Assembly (NCBI RefSeq): GCF_000473325.1
Contig: NZ_KI421513.1
Location: 735,217 to 799,216, forward strand
Direction of reading: 5' to 3'
Source of the DNA: Leisingera caerulea DSM 24564
Lineage (GTDB): Bacteria; Pseudomonadota; Alphaproteobacteria; Rhodobacterales; Rhodobacteraceae
DNA length: 64,000 bases
The notes beneath the pieces are model-generated. The model was not told where the DNA came from. It saw only the letters and a list, made by a program, of their open reading frames with translations, and did no database searches. Positions within the stretch are counted from its first letter, which is position 1. Every line of letters begins with the position of its first letter. Shown here one piece after another: positions 35,119 through 44,113 of this stretch. A program made the translations under genes and the position numbers.

Positions 35119-36030
35119 ATGGTATTTGCAGTCATTCTGATGGGACTCACCCCCAGCTTCCTGATGGTCGGCCTGGGCGGAATTGTTCGTAACCGGCTGG
35201 CGCCGCAGGCCTGGCAGGGGCTCGACAAACTCAACTTCGAGGTGCTGTTCCCGGCGCTGCTGTTCTTTGCCGCCAGCGGCCGGCCCATTGCGGTGGCGGA
35301 TCTGGGCCGCATCGGCCCGGCCGTGTGGGGCATCCTCGCCCTGGCCTTGGGGCTGGGCCTGCTGGCGCGCCGCTTCGGCCCGGTGACGTTCCTCGATTTT
35401 GCCGGCGCCTGGCAGACCGCCTGGCGTTTCAACACCGCGATTGCCTTTGTCGCCCTGCCCTCGGTCGGTAAGGAGCTGACAGGGCAGATGGCCGTTGCCA
35501 TCGGCATGGCGGTGCCGGTCGCAAATGTACTGGCGGTGAGCGCCCTGTCGCGCGGCGGCAGCCTGTCCTTGCGGCAGACCGCGCTGAAGGTTGCGCTGAA
35601 CCCTTTCCTGCTGGCCTCTGTCGCGGGCGTTGCGGTGGGGCTGTCGGGCTACAGGATCCCCGCACCGGTCCTGGCCCCGGCGGAAATGCTGGCGCACGCG
35701 GCGATTCCCATCGCGCTGCTCTCTATCGGCGCCACCATGAACTGGCGGGCCCTGGCGCGGCTGGACCTGTTCAACGGCTATCTCTGCCTGGTGCGGCTGG
35801 TTCTGGTGCCGGCCGCAACCCTCGCCGCCTGCTTGCTGCTGCGCACGGACCCCGGCTTTGCCGCGGTTCTGGTGCTGTTTGCCGCCCTGCCCACTGCCTC
35901 GGCTGCGCATGTTCTGGCCTCCGCTTTTGGCGCTGACCGAACGCTCGCAGCCACGCTTATCGCGCAGTCCACGTTGCTCAGCGCGGTTTCCCTGCCGCTG
36001 TGGATCCTGGTCATCAAGCTTGTGCTTTAA
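35119..36030 (+). CDS. Auxin efflux carrier (AEC) family transporter
   Basis: A 303-aa membrane protein with ten hydrophobic segments, matching the AEC/BART family (malonate, malate or other organic anion carriers). ATG 35119 lies directly before the first membrane helix, with GGGAGCGAG upstream; the frame starts 38 codons earlier in poor context. It is divergent from the DUF4399 gene. The substrate is unknown. Confidence 0.84.
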   Translation: MVFAVILMGLTPSFLMVGLGGIVRNRLAPQAWQGLDKLNFEVLFPALLFFAASGRPIAVADLGRIGPAVWGILALALGLGLLARRFGPVTFLDFAGAWQTAWRFNTAIAFVALPSVGKELTGQMAVAIGMAVPVANVLAVSALSRGGSLSLRQTALKVALNPFLLASVAGVAVGLSGYRIPAPVLAPAEMLAHAAIPIALLSIGATMNWRALARLDLFNGYLCLVRLVLVPAATLAACLLLRTDPGFAAVLVLFAALPTASAAHVLASAFGADRTLAATLIAQSTLLSAVSLPLWILVIKLVL

Positions 36031-36194
36031 AGTTTCCTGAATGCCGATCCCCGCTGCAAAACCCTTGCCGCCTGGCCGTTTCCAGCGCGCAGACGATCCC
36101 TGCAAAACCCCGCAATTATCCCACCCCCGCCCCGATCTTGCCCGATTTCCCCCGCATCACTGACGGCAACACAGCTTAACGAGGATGGGTGAAC

Positions 36195-37106
36195 ATGGAC
36201 CGACTGACCGAGATGGAGGCCTTTGCCAATGTGGTGGACCAGGGCGGCTTCACCGATGCGGCACGCAAGATGGGGATTTCAAAGTCGGCGGTCTCCAAAC
36301 ATGTCTCCAGCCTGGAAGCCCGCCTGGGCGCACGGCTTTTGAACCGCACCACCCGCCGGGTGTCGCCGACCGAAATCGGTCTGGCCTACTACGACCGTGC
36401 CCGCCGGGTGCTGAATGACGCAGGCGAGGCGGATGCGCTGGTCACCTCGATGCAATCCGCGCCCTCGGGCCTTCTGCGGATCTCGGTCGCGACCGACTTC
36501 GGCGTCAATCATCTGTCACCGGTGCTGTCCGACTTCCTGCGCGACTTCCCGGACATCACCGTCAACATGGTGCTGAACAATCGCTATGTGGAGCTGATCT
36601 CCGAAGGCTTTGACATGGCGGTGCGGATCGGCGAGCTGGAGGACAGCTCCCTGCGCGCCCGCAAACTGACTGAGACCACCAAGCGGATGATCGCCTCCCC
36701 CGCCTATCTGGAGAAATTCGGCCGCCCGCAAAAGATCGACGAGCTGAACAATCACAAGCTGCTGCATTACTCCAGCCAGTCCAGCGGCAACGTCTGGAAG
36801 ATCACCGCTCCTTCCGGCGAAAAGCGGCAGGTGCGCACTTCCGGCTGGCTGTCGGTGAATGACGGCCAGTCGCTGCTGACCGCGGCCATTTCCGGACTCG
36901 GAATCGCCTATCTGCCCAGCTACCTCTATTCCGAGGCGCTGGAGGAAGGGCTGGTCGAAGACGTAATGCCCAGCCTGCCGGTCGAGACCCAGGGAATCTA
37001 CGCGGTTTACCCGCCCGGCAAGTTCACCCAGCCCAAGGTGCGGGCCTTCATCGATTTCCTGGTCGCAGCCTTTGCCGACCGCGACCCGTCCGAATGGAAA
37101 ACCTGA
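36195..37106 (+). CDS. LysR-family transcriptional regulator
   Basis: A 303-aa LysR protein with the N-terminal HTH (MEAFANVVDQGGFTDAARKMGISKSAVSKHVSSLE, here split by description into HTH residues ~5-40) and a C-terminal periplasmic-binding-like effector domain. It belongs to the branch with the RLLNRTTRRVSPTE wing. GAGG lies ten bases before ATG 36195; a GTG two codons earlier is in frame. A strong terminator follows. No divergent target gene is adjacent, so its regulon is unclear. Confidence 0.9.
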   Translation: MDRLTEMEAFANVVDQGGFTDAARKMGISKSAVSKHVSSLEARLGARLLNRTTRRVSPTEIGLAYYDRARRVLNDAGEADALVTSMQSAPSGLLRISVATDFGVNHLSPVLSDFLRDFPDITVNMVLNNRYVELISEGFDMAVRIGELEDSSLRARKLTETTKRMIASPAYLEKFGRPQKIDELNNHKLLHYSSQSSGNVWKITAPSGEKRQVRTSGWLSVNDGQSLLTAAISGLGIAYLPSYLYSEALEEGLVEDVMPSLPVETQGIYAVYPPGKFTQPKVRAFIDFLVAAFADRDPSEWKT

Positions 37107-37154
37107 ACCGGTCCTCCCCCCGGGAGCCGGACAAAGATATCCCTCGAAGACCTG

Positions 37155-37181
37155 CCCCCGCGCCCCTGCGGGGGTTTTTTT
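37155..37181 (+). terminator. Rho-independent terminator after the LysR gene
   Basis: CCCCCGC (37155-37161) pairs with GCGGGGG (37168-37174), followed by seven T residues (37175-37181). Confidence 0.85.
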
Positions 37182-37213
37182 CGGCTTTTCCTAATAATAC
37201 TTGCCAAAAGCGC

Positions 37214-37300
37214 AGCGGGCAGGCTCCCGCCCGCCGCAGATCAATCACAGATTGACCCGCTCCTGTTGGGCCAGCGCCGCTGCCGCGGCGCCGGGCCCAA
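37214..37300 (-). repeat. Composite palindromic repeat, copy 5 (reverse orientation)
   Basis: TTGGGCC-A-GCGCCGC (37266-37280) and GCGGCGC-CG-GGCCCAA (37285-37300) form the hairpin. On the minus strand it is followed by GGCCCAACAGGAGCGGG, a GATTGAT segment and GGGCGGGAGCC, aligning well with copy 1. It lies in the convergent gap between the LysR and aldolase genes. Confidence 0.72.
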
Positions 37301-37371
37301 GGCTTTCGGCGGCATCCTGGATGCCGCGGCCAAGGCGCGGGAGCACTCCGGCCTGCGGCTTGGCGGTTTTT

Positions 37372-38163
37372 TCAGCTCTTGTAATGCGGCGCCTCCAGAT
37401 CCAGCCGCCGGCGGTTGGCGTGCCACTCCAGCTCACCCTCGTAGCCGTACCAGTCGCTGGCCGCCATATCACGCAGATGGCGCTTCTGCTCAGCTTCGGG
37501 AATGGTGCGGACCGCCACGCCCGGGCAGGCCGCCGCCTTCTGCACCTCCAGCTGGACCGCGCAAGCCTGGTCCAGATAGAAGGACCGGAAAAAGGCCTCG
37601 CCCGCTGTGGACCCGAACACAAAGGCACCATGCCAGGCCTCGACCACCGCTTTCTTGCCGCGGCCCGCCTCCAGCAGACCGCTCAGAAAATCCTCGGTGC
37701 ATACGAACTCATAGTCAGTGTAGCCCAGAACATCGCCGCCGCCGATCATCAGATAGGCCTGGCTGTACGGGCCCACTCCGCCAGCCTGGGCCGAAACTCC
37801 CATGATCGCCTTGGTGTGGATGTGCATGATGCAGTTTTTATCCGGCTCCGCCTCAAAGAACAGCTTGCCGATCTCAGTGGCCGAGGGGTTCGGCTCGCCG
37901 TTTTCCGGGTTGTGGTTCACCCGGTCAAAGCCGACCTTAACCAGGTTCGACGCGGTCACCTCCTCATGCATCCAGCCATAGTGATGGGTGATCAAAGCCT
38001 CCTCACCAGGCACCCGGATCGAATGCCACTGGTTGGTTTGATCCGTCAGCCGGTATTTGACCAGCGCGTTGTAGATCGCAGCCAGCTCACAGCGGGCCTC
38101 CCATTCGGCGTCAGAGCAATTGGCCGGGCGGCCCTGCAACGGGGTGGGTGTCATGATGGTCAT
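37372..38163 (-). CDS. Class II aldolase/adducin-family protein
   Basis: A 263-aa protein of the class II aldolase family. The metal ligands H114-x-H116 (CIMHIHTKAIMG) and H178 (AWHGAFVFG) are present, so the fold can bind Zn2+ as in fuculose-phosphate aldolase. Relatives without sugar substrates are common in roseobacters. It is divergent from a GlxA-type AraC regulator that probably controls it. The physiological substrate is unknown. Confidence 0.85.
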   Translation of the reverse strand: MTIMTPTPLQGRPANCSDAEWEARCELAAIYNALVKYRLTDQTNQWHSIRVPGEEALITHHYGWMHEEVTASNLVKVGFDRVNHNPENGEPNPSATEIGKLFFEAEPDKNCIMHIHTKAIMGVSAQAGGVGPYSQAYLMIGGGDVLGYTDYEFVCTEDFLSGLLEAGRGKKAVVEAWHGAFVFGSTAGEAFFRSFYLDQACAVQLEVQKAAACPGVAVRTIPEAEQKRHLRDMAASDWYGYEGELEWHANRRRLDLEAPHYKS

Positions 38164-38258
38164 TGGCGTTTCCTTTCCTGTGAATTGAAGAACTCTAGCT
38201 GCCGGAAACTTGCCTTATTTGCATGGAAACGCCCCCTGCTTGCATCTAAACTCCCGGC

Positions 38259-39182
38259 ATGCCGAAGGTAAGCTTCATCCTGTTTCCTGAATTCCAGATG
38301 CTGGCTTATGTGCTGGCCTCGGAAACTCTGCGCATTGCCAACAAGAACGCCGGACGCCCGCTTTACACATGGGAGACCCTCAGCGTCACCCAGGCGGCGG
38401 TGCCGGCCTCCAGCGGACGGCTGGCCGCGCCGGACCGCAGCGGCTGGGATCTCGGCGACCCGCCCGACCTGGTGCTGCTTTGCGCCGGCTACGATCCTTT
38501 GCGCCACCTGCCGCAGGGGCTGCGCGCCTATCTGGCGCGGGCCGTGCGCGCAGGTGCCACACTGGGCGGCATCGACACCGGCACTGTGGTGCTGGCCCAG
38601 CTCGGCTACCTGGACGGACATGAGGCAGTGCTGCATCACGAAGCCGAGGCAGGGTTCCGCGAGCGCTGGCCCGGCATTGCGGTCAGCGACCGGATCTACT
38701 GTTTCGGCCGACGCAGGCTGACCGCCGTGGGCGGCACCGCCACGGGGGACGCGATGCTGGCCTGGGTTTCGGCCACCGGCCCGGACGAGCTGGCAGCTGC
38801 CACGTCCGAAGACATGGCGCATGGCTCCATCCGGCCGCCGGAGGCACGCCAGCGGCTGCAGCCTTCAGCCGATCCGGTGCTGGGGCAGATGCAGCAGATG
38901 ATGCTGGATAACCTGCAGGACCCGTTGGCGCTGCCGGACATTGCCAAGCCGCTTGGCCTCAGCCTGAAAGCCCTGCGCCTGCGCTGCAAACGCGGATTGG
39001 GGATGACACCGCAGGAGGCTTATCTTCAGATCCGCCTGCAGCGGGCGCGCGAACTGCTCATGAGCACTGCCATGCCAGTCACAGAGGTGGCTCTGGCAAC
39101 GGGGTTCGGCTCACTGCCCGGTTTCTCCCGCCTGTTCAAGGCCAGATACCAGCGCAGCCCGCGGGACCTGCGCCGCCGCTGA
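38259..39182 (+). CDS. GlxA-family AraC-type transcriptional regulator
   Basis: A 307-aa regulator with an N-terminal DJ-1/PfpI-like domain (about 1-180) and a C-terminal AraC HTH pair (about 215-305, with LALPDIAKPLGLSLKALRLRCKRGLG and VTEVALATGFGSLPGFSRLFKARY split across two helices). This is the layout of GbdR/CdhR regulators of quaternary amine catabolism. It is divergent from the class II aldolase gene with 95 bases between, a likely target. Confidence 0.88.
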   Translation: MPKVSFILFPEFQMLAYVLASETLRIANKNAGRPLYTWETLSVTQAAVPASSGRLAAPDRSGWDLGDPPDLVLLCAGYDPLRHLPQGLRAYLARAVRAGATLGGIDTGTVVLAQLGYLDGHEAVLHHEAEAGFRERWPGIAVSDRIYCFGRRRLTAVGGTATGDAMLAWVSATGPDELAAATSEDMAHGSIRPPEARQRLQPSADPVLGQMQQMMLDNLQDPLALPDIAKPLGLSLKALRLRCKRGLGMTPQEAYLQIRLQRARELLMSTAMPVTEVALATGFGSLPGFSRLFKARYQRSPRDLRRR

Positions 39183-39257
39183 ACGCCCCGGGCATGGCCT
39201 GTTGCACCGGCTGCACTCCCGCTCGCCGCAAGAGCATGTTCCATGCTCCCGCGTCCG

Positions 39258-39350
39258 TTGGGCCAGGCTCGGCGCGCAGCGCCGAGCCTGGCCCAACCCC
39301 GCCAAGGAGCCTTGGCAACGCCAAGGCGCCTGCCGGGGCGGGAGCCTTTC
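39258..39350 (+). repeat. Composite palindromic repeat, copy 6
   Basis: A perfect 18-bp stem (39258-39275 with 39279-39296, loop GCA) whose arms begin TTGGGCC and end GGCCCAA. It is followed by CCCCGCCAAGGAGCC, a second inverted repeat around CCAAGG/CCTTGG, and GGGGCGGGAGCC. Convergent gap; ends 22 bases after the stop of the minus-strand OmpA-like gene. Confidence 0.75.
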
Positions 39351-39372
39351 GGTGGTTCCCTGCCACTAGCTG

Positions 39373-40296
39373 CTACGGGGCGAGCAGCACTGCTTCCACA
39401 CGCCTGTTGGCCTCACGGCCCTCCGGGATAAGGTTGCTGGCGATCGGGGCCAGATAACCGGCACCGGCGACGTCAATGCGCCCCCCATCGGCCTTGTAGG
39501 CCTCAATCATCCGCTCCCTTACCGACTGCGCCCGGCGCTCGGAAATGCCGGCATTCTGCTGCTGGGAGCCGACCATGTCGGTATGGCCTACCAGCAGCAG
39601 CCGGTATTGCGGATTGGCGGCCAGAAAGCCCGCCAGCTGCTTCAGGCTGCTATACTGCCCCTCCCGCAGCCGGGTGGAGCCGCTTTCGAACACCAGATCG
39701 GGCAGCACTGCGTGGCCGCGGACCTCCAGCACCTTGGCCAGCTCTACCGGACGCACCGGGGCCGGCGCCTCTGCGGCGGGCTTAACCTCTGGTGTTGCCG
39801 CATCAGGCGGCTGCACGGTGATCATTTGCACATAGGCCGTGCCGCCTGCCCGCGACACCAGGATCGAGACCGCCTGATCGCCCTTGGCTGCCGACAGGAA
39901 GTGATAACGGGAGATATCCACCATCATGTCCGGCGCAGGCACCACCTCGATCCCGAAACGGAAGCCGAAGCCGCCGCAATCCCGTGCCGCGCAATCGAAC
40001 ACAACCTCATAGCCCTGCGCCAGCAGCTGCTCCCGCATCGGCGCCAGGATCTCCAGTACCGTGCTGCCACCCTCCAACCGCCAGGTTCGGCGCAAGATCC
40101 GGCCCTCGAACCTCTGCGACGGCACCTCATCCGAGGCCTCAGAGCCCACCGGAAGCTGGTAAACACCCAGCGCCGTGGCCCTTTCGGAAACCCCGGCCGC
40201 CCCGGAAGGCAGGGTCATCTCCACCGCCCCGGCCCCCGCCGCCAGCAGCACCGCCGCGGCGAAGCCAGCCAAAGCAATCAGGCGCGTTAGCGGCAC
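39373..40296 (-). CDS. OmpA-domain outer-membrane/periplasmic protein
   Basis: A ~307-aa exported protein. A signal peptide (LTRLIALAGFAAAVLLAAGAGA) leads into a ~150-aa domain of unknown type with a Cys pair (DCAARDCGG), then a Pro/Ala/Glu linker (PPDAATPEVKPAAEAPAP) and a C-terminal OmpA domain (VGHTDMVGSQQQNAGISERRAQSV). The best start is GTG 40296, overlapping the preceding AhpD-like gene by ten bases; the frame itself runs further upstream through that gene. A cell-wall-anchored envelope role is likely. Confidence 0.82.
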   Translation of the reverse strand: MPLTRLIALAGFAAAVLLAAGAGAVEMTLPSGAAGVSERATALGVYQLPVGSEASDEVPSQRFEGRILRRTWRLEGGSTVLEILAPMREQLLAQGYEVVFDCAARDCGGFGFRFGIEVVPAPDMMVDISRYHFLSAAKGDQAVSILVSRAGGTAYVQMITVQPPDAATPEVKPAAEAPAPVRPVELAKVLEVRGHAVLPDLVFESGSTRLREGQYSSLKQLAGFLAANPQYRLLLVGHTDMVGSQQQNAGISERRAQSVRERMIEAYKADGGRIDVAGAGYLAPIASNLIPEGREANRRVEAVLLAP

Positions 40297-40859
40297 TGGC
40301 TGTGGTATTCCGGATTGGGCACCATGGCCGTCGCGCTGGCCACCCGGTTCGACATGTTGAAAAAGCCGGTGACGTTGGCGATGTCCCAGATATCCCGGTC
40401 GCTGAAACCGGCAGCGCGCAGGCCCTGGCGGTCCGCCTCTTCGATCTCCGCGCTGGCCGTGGTCATCTTGGCGGCAAAATCCAGCATCGCCCGCTGCCGT
40501 GCATCCAGCGGCGCCACCCGGTAGTTCATCACCAGCATCTCGCCCAGCTGCGGATCGCCCGACAGCTGCCGCACCGCCGCGCCATGCGCCACCAGGCAAT
40601 AGAAACAGCGGTTGATCGAGGAGACCACCACCGCGATCATCTCCCGCTCCAGCTTGCTGAGACCACTGTCCGCCAGCATCAGGTCGTTGTACATGCCGGT
40701 AAAGGCATTCAGCTTATCAATGTCGAACGCATTGGCTTTCAGCACATTGGGCACCATACCCAGCTTTTCCTGGCAGATGTCGAAATACTTCTGCGTCTCC
40801 GGTGGCAGCGGGTCCGCCATCGGCAGGTCAAGGGCTGTGGGCTGGGTCTGATCAGTCAT
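40287..40859 (-). CDS. AhpD/CMD-family peroxidase-related enzyme
   Basis: A 190-aa alkylhydroperoxidase-like protein of the 'uncharacterised peroxidase-related' branch, with the redox motif INRCFYCLVAHG (C-x2-C-x3-H). ATG 40859 starts the homologous part; the frame extends 17 codons upstream. It follows the GNAT gene by five bases and overlaps the OmpA-like gene. A role in peroxide or organic hydroperoxide removal is inferred from the family. Confidence 0.85.
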   Translation of the reverse strand: MTDQTQPTALDLPMADPLPPETQKYFDICQEKLGMVPNVLKANAFDIDKLNAFTGMYNDLMLADSGLSKLEREMIAVVVSSINRCFYCLVAHGAAVRQLSGDPQLGEMLVMNYRVAPLDARQRAMLDFAAKMTTASAEIEEADRQGLRAAGFSDRDIWDIANVTGFFNMSNRVASATAMVPNPEYHSQCR

Positions 40860-40864
40860 CGCGG

Positions 40865-41590
40865 TCAATCGCCTTCCTTCAAAATCCGGTAGTGGTACTG
40901 TCCGGTGCAATCCATCCCGAGGGAAGCATAAAGCCCGTTTGCGCCTTCATTACGTTTCGTACAGAGCACCGCCAGCTCGCTGGCGCCGTTTTCCAGCGCC
41001 CAGAACGCGGCCTGGCGCATCATCCAGCCGCCCATGCCGGCCCGGCGCTGATGCGGCAGAATCTCCAGCGCATGCACCATCGCCACCCCGTCATGAACAG
41101 CCACAAAGCCTGCGCCCGCGGGTTTGTCCCTGTGGCGTCCCAGCAGCCCTGTCTTGGGCCCCTGCACCCGCTGCATCACCGCCAGACGCTCCGGTCCGAT
41201 GCCCGCCTGCTCCCAGATCTCGCGCTGGATCGCCAGCGGCTCCCAGACGCAAAAAGCGGTGACGCGCGGCACCGGAGAATCCGTCAGCCGTTCCGCCGGG
41301 CAGGTCCACAAATTGACCGGATCCTTCACCGCATAGCCGCGGGCCTCCAGCAGCGCGTCCAGATCCGCCTCGCCGTCGCGGATCATGAACAAACTGTCCT
41401 GCCCCACGGCGCGCATCGCCTCTTCCGCCGCTGCGATCTGCGCTTCTGTAACCGGGCCGGAGACCGTTGCCGCCGACACCCGGCTGCCGCCGCCCTGCCC
41501 CTCTCGCAGGGTCACGGGGCCAAGCGCGCGCACCGAGGCGGGCGGCCAGGTCGCCTCTGTCACAGCGTAATACCGGGGGTCGGTGGTCAC
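40865..41590 (-). CDS. GNAT-family N-acetyltransferase
   Basis: A 241-aa protein with a C-terminal GNAT acetyltransferase fold: the acetyl-CoA-binding loop is around EILPHQRRAGMGGWMMRQA, followed by ASELAVLCTKRNEGANGLYASLGM. The GTG start overlaps the stop of the CinA-like gene (GTGA). Substrate unknown. It forms an operon with the CinA-like, AhpD-like and OmpA-like genes. Confidence 0.84.
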   Translation of the reverse strand: MTTDPRYYAVTEATWPPASVRALGPVTLREGQGGGSRVSAATVSGPVTEAQIAAAEEAMRAVGQDSLFMIRDGEADLDALLEARGYAVKDPVNLWTCPAERLTDSPVPRVTAFCVWEPLAIQREIWEQAGIGPERLAVMQRVQGPKTGLLGRHRDKPAGAGFVAVHDGVAMVHALEILPHQRRAGMGGWMMRQAAFWALENGASELAVLCTKRNEGANGLYASLGMDCTGQYHYRILKEGD

Positions 41591-42309
41591 TGCTCCAGCT
41601 CCTTTGCCAGCTCAGTCATTGCCGCATCGATCCGTGCGCCGTCGGTGCCGCGGATCACCACGTTGGCGCCGAACACGCCGTCCTTTTGAAACGGGTAGCA
41701 GCCGACCGACAAATCCTCATAACCCTCAGCCAGCAGACGCAGCGGCCCTGCAATCTCGCCCTCGCCGCGCATCACCCGCAGGGTCTGCGACAGCATCGGC
41801 TGACCGCCGGTAAGCTTTGGGATCACACTGGCCACCATCGCCTGAAAGATCATCGGCACACCGGCCATCACATGCACATTGCCAAGGGTGAACCCCGGCG
41901 CCGCAGAGACCGGATTGTCGATCAGCTCAGCGCCATCCGGAATCCGCGCCATGCGCAGCCGGGCCTCGTTCATTTCCAGCCCTTGCGTGTCGTAATGCGC
42001 CTGCAGGATCGCGCGGGCATCGTCGCGCACGTCCAGATGCGCGCCAAAGGCCTTTGCGATGCAGTCGGCAGTGATGTCATCATGGGTTGGCCCGATGCCG
42101 CCGCTGGTGAAGACATGATCATAGACCCCGGCCAGCGCCTTGACCGCGGTGATAATCGCCGCCTTATCATCGCTGACGATGCGGACTTCCTTCAGGTCGA
42201 TGCCATGCTTGGCCAGTTCACCGGCCAGGTAATGCATGTTGGCATCGCGAGTGCGGCCCGACAGGATTTCATCTCCGATCACCAGCATGGCAGCCGTCGG
42301 ATTGGCCAT
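41587..42309 (-). CDS. CinA/MoaB-like molybdopterin-binding domain protein
   Basis: A 240-aa protein with a MoCF-biosynthesis/CinA N-terminal domain (MLVIGDEILSGRTRDANMHYLA..., TSGGIGPTHDDITADCIAKAFG). Relatives with CinA domains include NMN deamidase and ADP-ribose pyrophosphatase activities, but the C-terminal deamidase domain of full CinA is absent. The much longer open frame upstream is antisense to sfsA and not coding; ATG 42309 fits the family start. It heads a four-gene minus-strand unit. Confidence 0.85.
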   Translation of the reverse strand: MANPTAAMLVIGDEILSGRTRDANMHYLAGELAKHGIDLKEVRIVSDDKAAIITAVKALAGVYDHVFTSGGIGPTHDDITADCIAKAFGAHLDVRDDARAILQAHYDTQGLEMNEARLRMARIPDGAELIDNPVSAAPGFTLGNVHVMAGVPMIFQAMVASVIPKLTGGQPMLSQTLRVMRGEGEIAGPLRLLAEGYEDLSVGCYPFQKDGVFGANVVIRGTDGARIDAAMTELAKELEQ

Positions 42310-42357
42310 GGTTGTCCTCCCTTGATACCTCGTCTTCGCAGGTATAGGCCCGTTGTC

Positions 42358-43062
42358 ATGCGCTTTGAAACCCCTCTGATCCCCGCCGTGCTGATCCGCC
42401 GCTACAAACGCTTCCTCGCCGATTGCCGGCTGGAGGACGGGCAGGAGGTCACAGCCCATTGCGCCAACCCCGGCAGCATGATGGGGCTGGCGGAGCCGGG
42501 CATGAAAATCTGGCTGGAGCCCAACGACGATCCGAAGAAAAAGCTGAAATACGGCTGGCGGCTGGTGGAGCATGAGGGCGGCCACTTTACCGGCGTCGAC
42601 ACCTCGGTCCCGAACCGTGCCCTGCGCGCCGCGCTGGAAAACGGGGACGTCGCGGAGCTTGCGGCCTACAAATCCGTGCGTGCAGAAGTGAAATACGGTG
42701 AGAACAGCCGCATCGACTTTCTGCTGAGCCAGGACGGCCTGCCGGATTGCTATGTCGAGGTGAAAAGCGTGACGCTCTCGCGCCAGCCGGGGCTGGCGGA
42801 GTTCCCCGACAGCGTCACCGCACGCGGCACTAAGCACTTGGGCGAACTGGCAAACATGGCGGCACAGGGCCACCGGGCTGTGATGCTGTATCTGGTGCAG
42901 CGCACCGATTGCGATCGGTTCCGGCTGGCCGCGGATATCGACCCGGCCTATGCAGATGCCTTTGCCAGCGCTCACGCCGCGGGGGTAGAGCGGCTGGTAT
43001 TGGGCACGAAGATCTCACCTGCGGGGGTTGAGGCAGGCGCCCCCATCGCCGCCGCGGAGTAA
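42358..43062 (+). CDS. sfsA: SfsA (sugar fermentation stimulation protein homolog)
   Basis: A 234-aa SfsA-family protein. The family segments CANPGSMMGL, YGENSRIDFLL and CYVEVKSVTL are clear; the latter resembles a PD-(D/E)xK nuclease-like active site, and DNA binding has been described for E. coli SfsA. ATG 42358 gives the usual length. It is divergent from the CinA-like gene with 48 bases between. Confidence 0.93.
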   Translation: MRFETPLIPAVLIRRYKRFLADCRLEDGQEVTAHCANPGSMMGLAEPGMKIWLEPNDDPKKKLKYGWRLVEHEGGHFTGVDTSVPNRALRAALENGDVAELAAYKSVRAEVKYGENSRIDFLLSQDGLPDCYVEVKSVTLSRQPGLAEFPDSVTARGTKHLGELANMAAQGHRAVMLYLVQRTDCDRFRLAADIDPAYADAFASAHAAGVERLVLGTKISPAGVEAGAPIAAAE

Positions 43063-43086
43063 CGGCGAGGGGGCCGGCACAGCCGG

Positions 43087-43992
43087 TCAGGCGGCCTTGC
43101 TGGCCTCGTCCTTCTGCGCGTCCGGTTCGGCGTGCACGATGGTGCGGGTCGGGAACGGAATATCGACCCCGGCCGCGTCCAGCGCCTCTTTCACCTTGCG
43201 CTTCATGTCGGCCTGATACTGGAAGTACTCGGCGGCATCGACCCAGACGCGCACCAGGAAATCAACCGAACTGCTGTTTAGTGCATTAACCTGAATGAAC
43301 GGCTCCGGATCGCTGTGCGAGCGGCTGTCGCTCATGATGGTTTCGCGGATCACCCGCTCCGCCACCGCCAGATCGGCGCCATAGCCGACGCCAAACGTCC
43401 ACTCGGCGCGGCGGGTATCGAAGGAAGAGTAATTGGTAATGGTGTTGCCCCAAACCTCGGAGTTGGGAATGATCACCTTCAGATTGCTGAGGCTGGCAAT
43501 AACCGTGTTGTTCAGGTTGATGTCCTTGACCGTGCCCATCTCGCCGTCCACTTCGATGAAATCGCCCAGCTTGAAGGGGCGGAACAGGATCAGCATCACG
43601 CCCGCGGCAACGTTCGACAGCGCCCCCTGCATGGCCAAGCCGATCGCCAGGCCGGCAGCACCGATGGCTGCGATGATCGAGGTCGTCTGGACACCAAAGG
43701 TGTTCAGGACAAACAGCACCGCAAAGGCTAGAATTGTATAGCGTGCCAGATTTCCCAGAAAGTGAAACAGGGTAACGTCAAGGCTCGCATGGGTATCGCC
43801 CAGGGCCACAATCCGGCGCTTGACCCAGTTTGCCACGATGAATCCCGCCAGCAGGATGACAACTGCGGCAACAACGCTGCCCAGCAGCTCGGCCAGGAAC
43901 TCCAGCGTCACCAGGTCGGACAGTGACTTTCCATCGTAAATCTCGGTCTCCATCAGGCTGTTGATACTCTCCATACCGCCGTGTCTCTCCAT
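43087..43992 (-). CDS. Small-conductance mechanosensitive channel (MscS family)
   Basis: A 301-aa inner-membrane protein with about three N-terminal membrane helices, the pore-lining helix IAAIGAAGLAIGLAMQGAL and a C-terminal cytoplasmic beta/alpha domain (FKLGDFIEVDGEMGTVKDINL). It opens on membrane tension to release solutes. An alternative start (MESINSLM) lies six codons in. It is convergent with sfsA. Confidence 0.92.
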   Translation of the reverse strand: MERHGGMESINSLMETEIYDGKSLSDLVTLEFLAELLGSVVAAVVILLAGFIVANWVKRRIVALGDTHASLDVTLFHFLGNLARYTILAFAVLFVLNTFGVQTTSIIAAIGAAGLAIGLAMQGALSNVAAGVMLILFRPFKLGDFIEVDGEMGTVKDINLNNTVIASLSNLKVIIPNSEVWGNTITNYSSFDTRRAEWTFGVGYGADLAVAERVIRETIMSDSRSHSDPEPFIQVNALNSSSVDFLVRVWVDAAEYFQYQADMKRKVKEALDAAGVDIPFPTRTIVHAEPDAQKDEASKAA

Positions 43993-44113
43993 GTTACCGC
44001 AATTTCTCCTAGGCGGTACAACGCTGTGCGGCGGAAAAAGTTCCCGGATGCCACCCCCGCCCCCTCTGGCCCTTTTGCCGCGAACCCCTTACATAGCTAC
44101 GCAAAGACATCCG

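Noticed and set aside
42310..42975. Upstream extension of the CinA-like frame
   Set aside because: It is antisense to sfsA; homology begins at the ATG at 42309.
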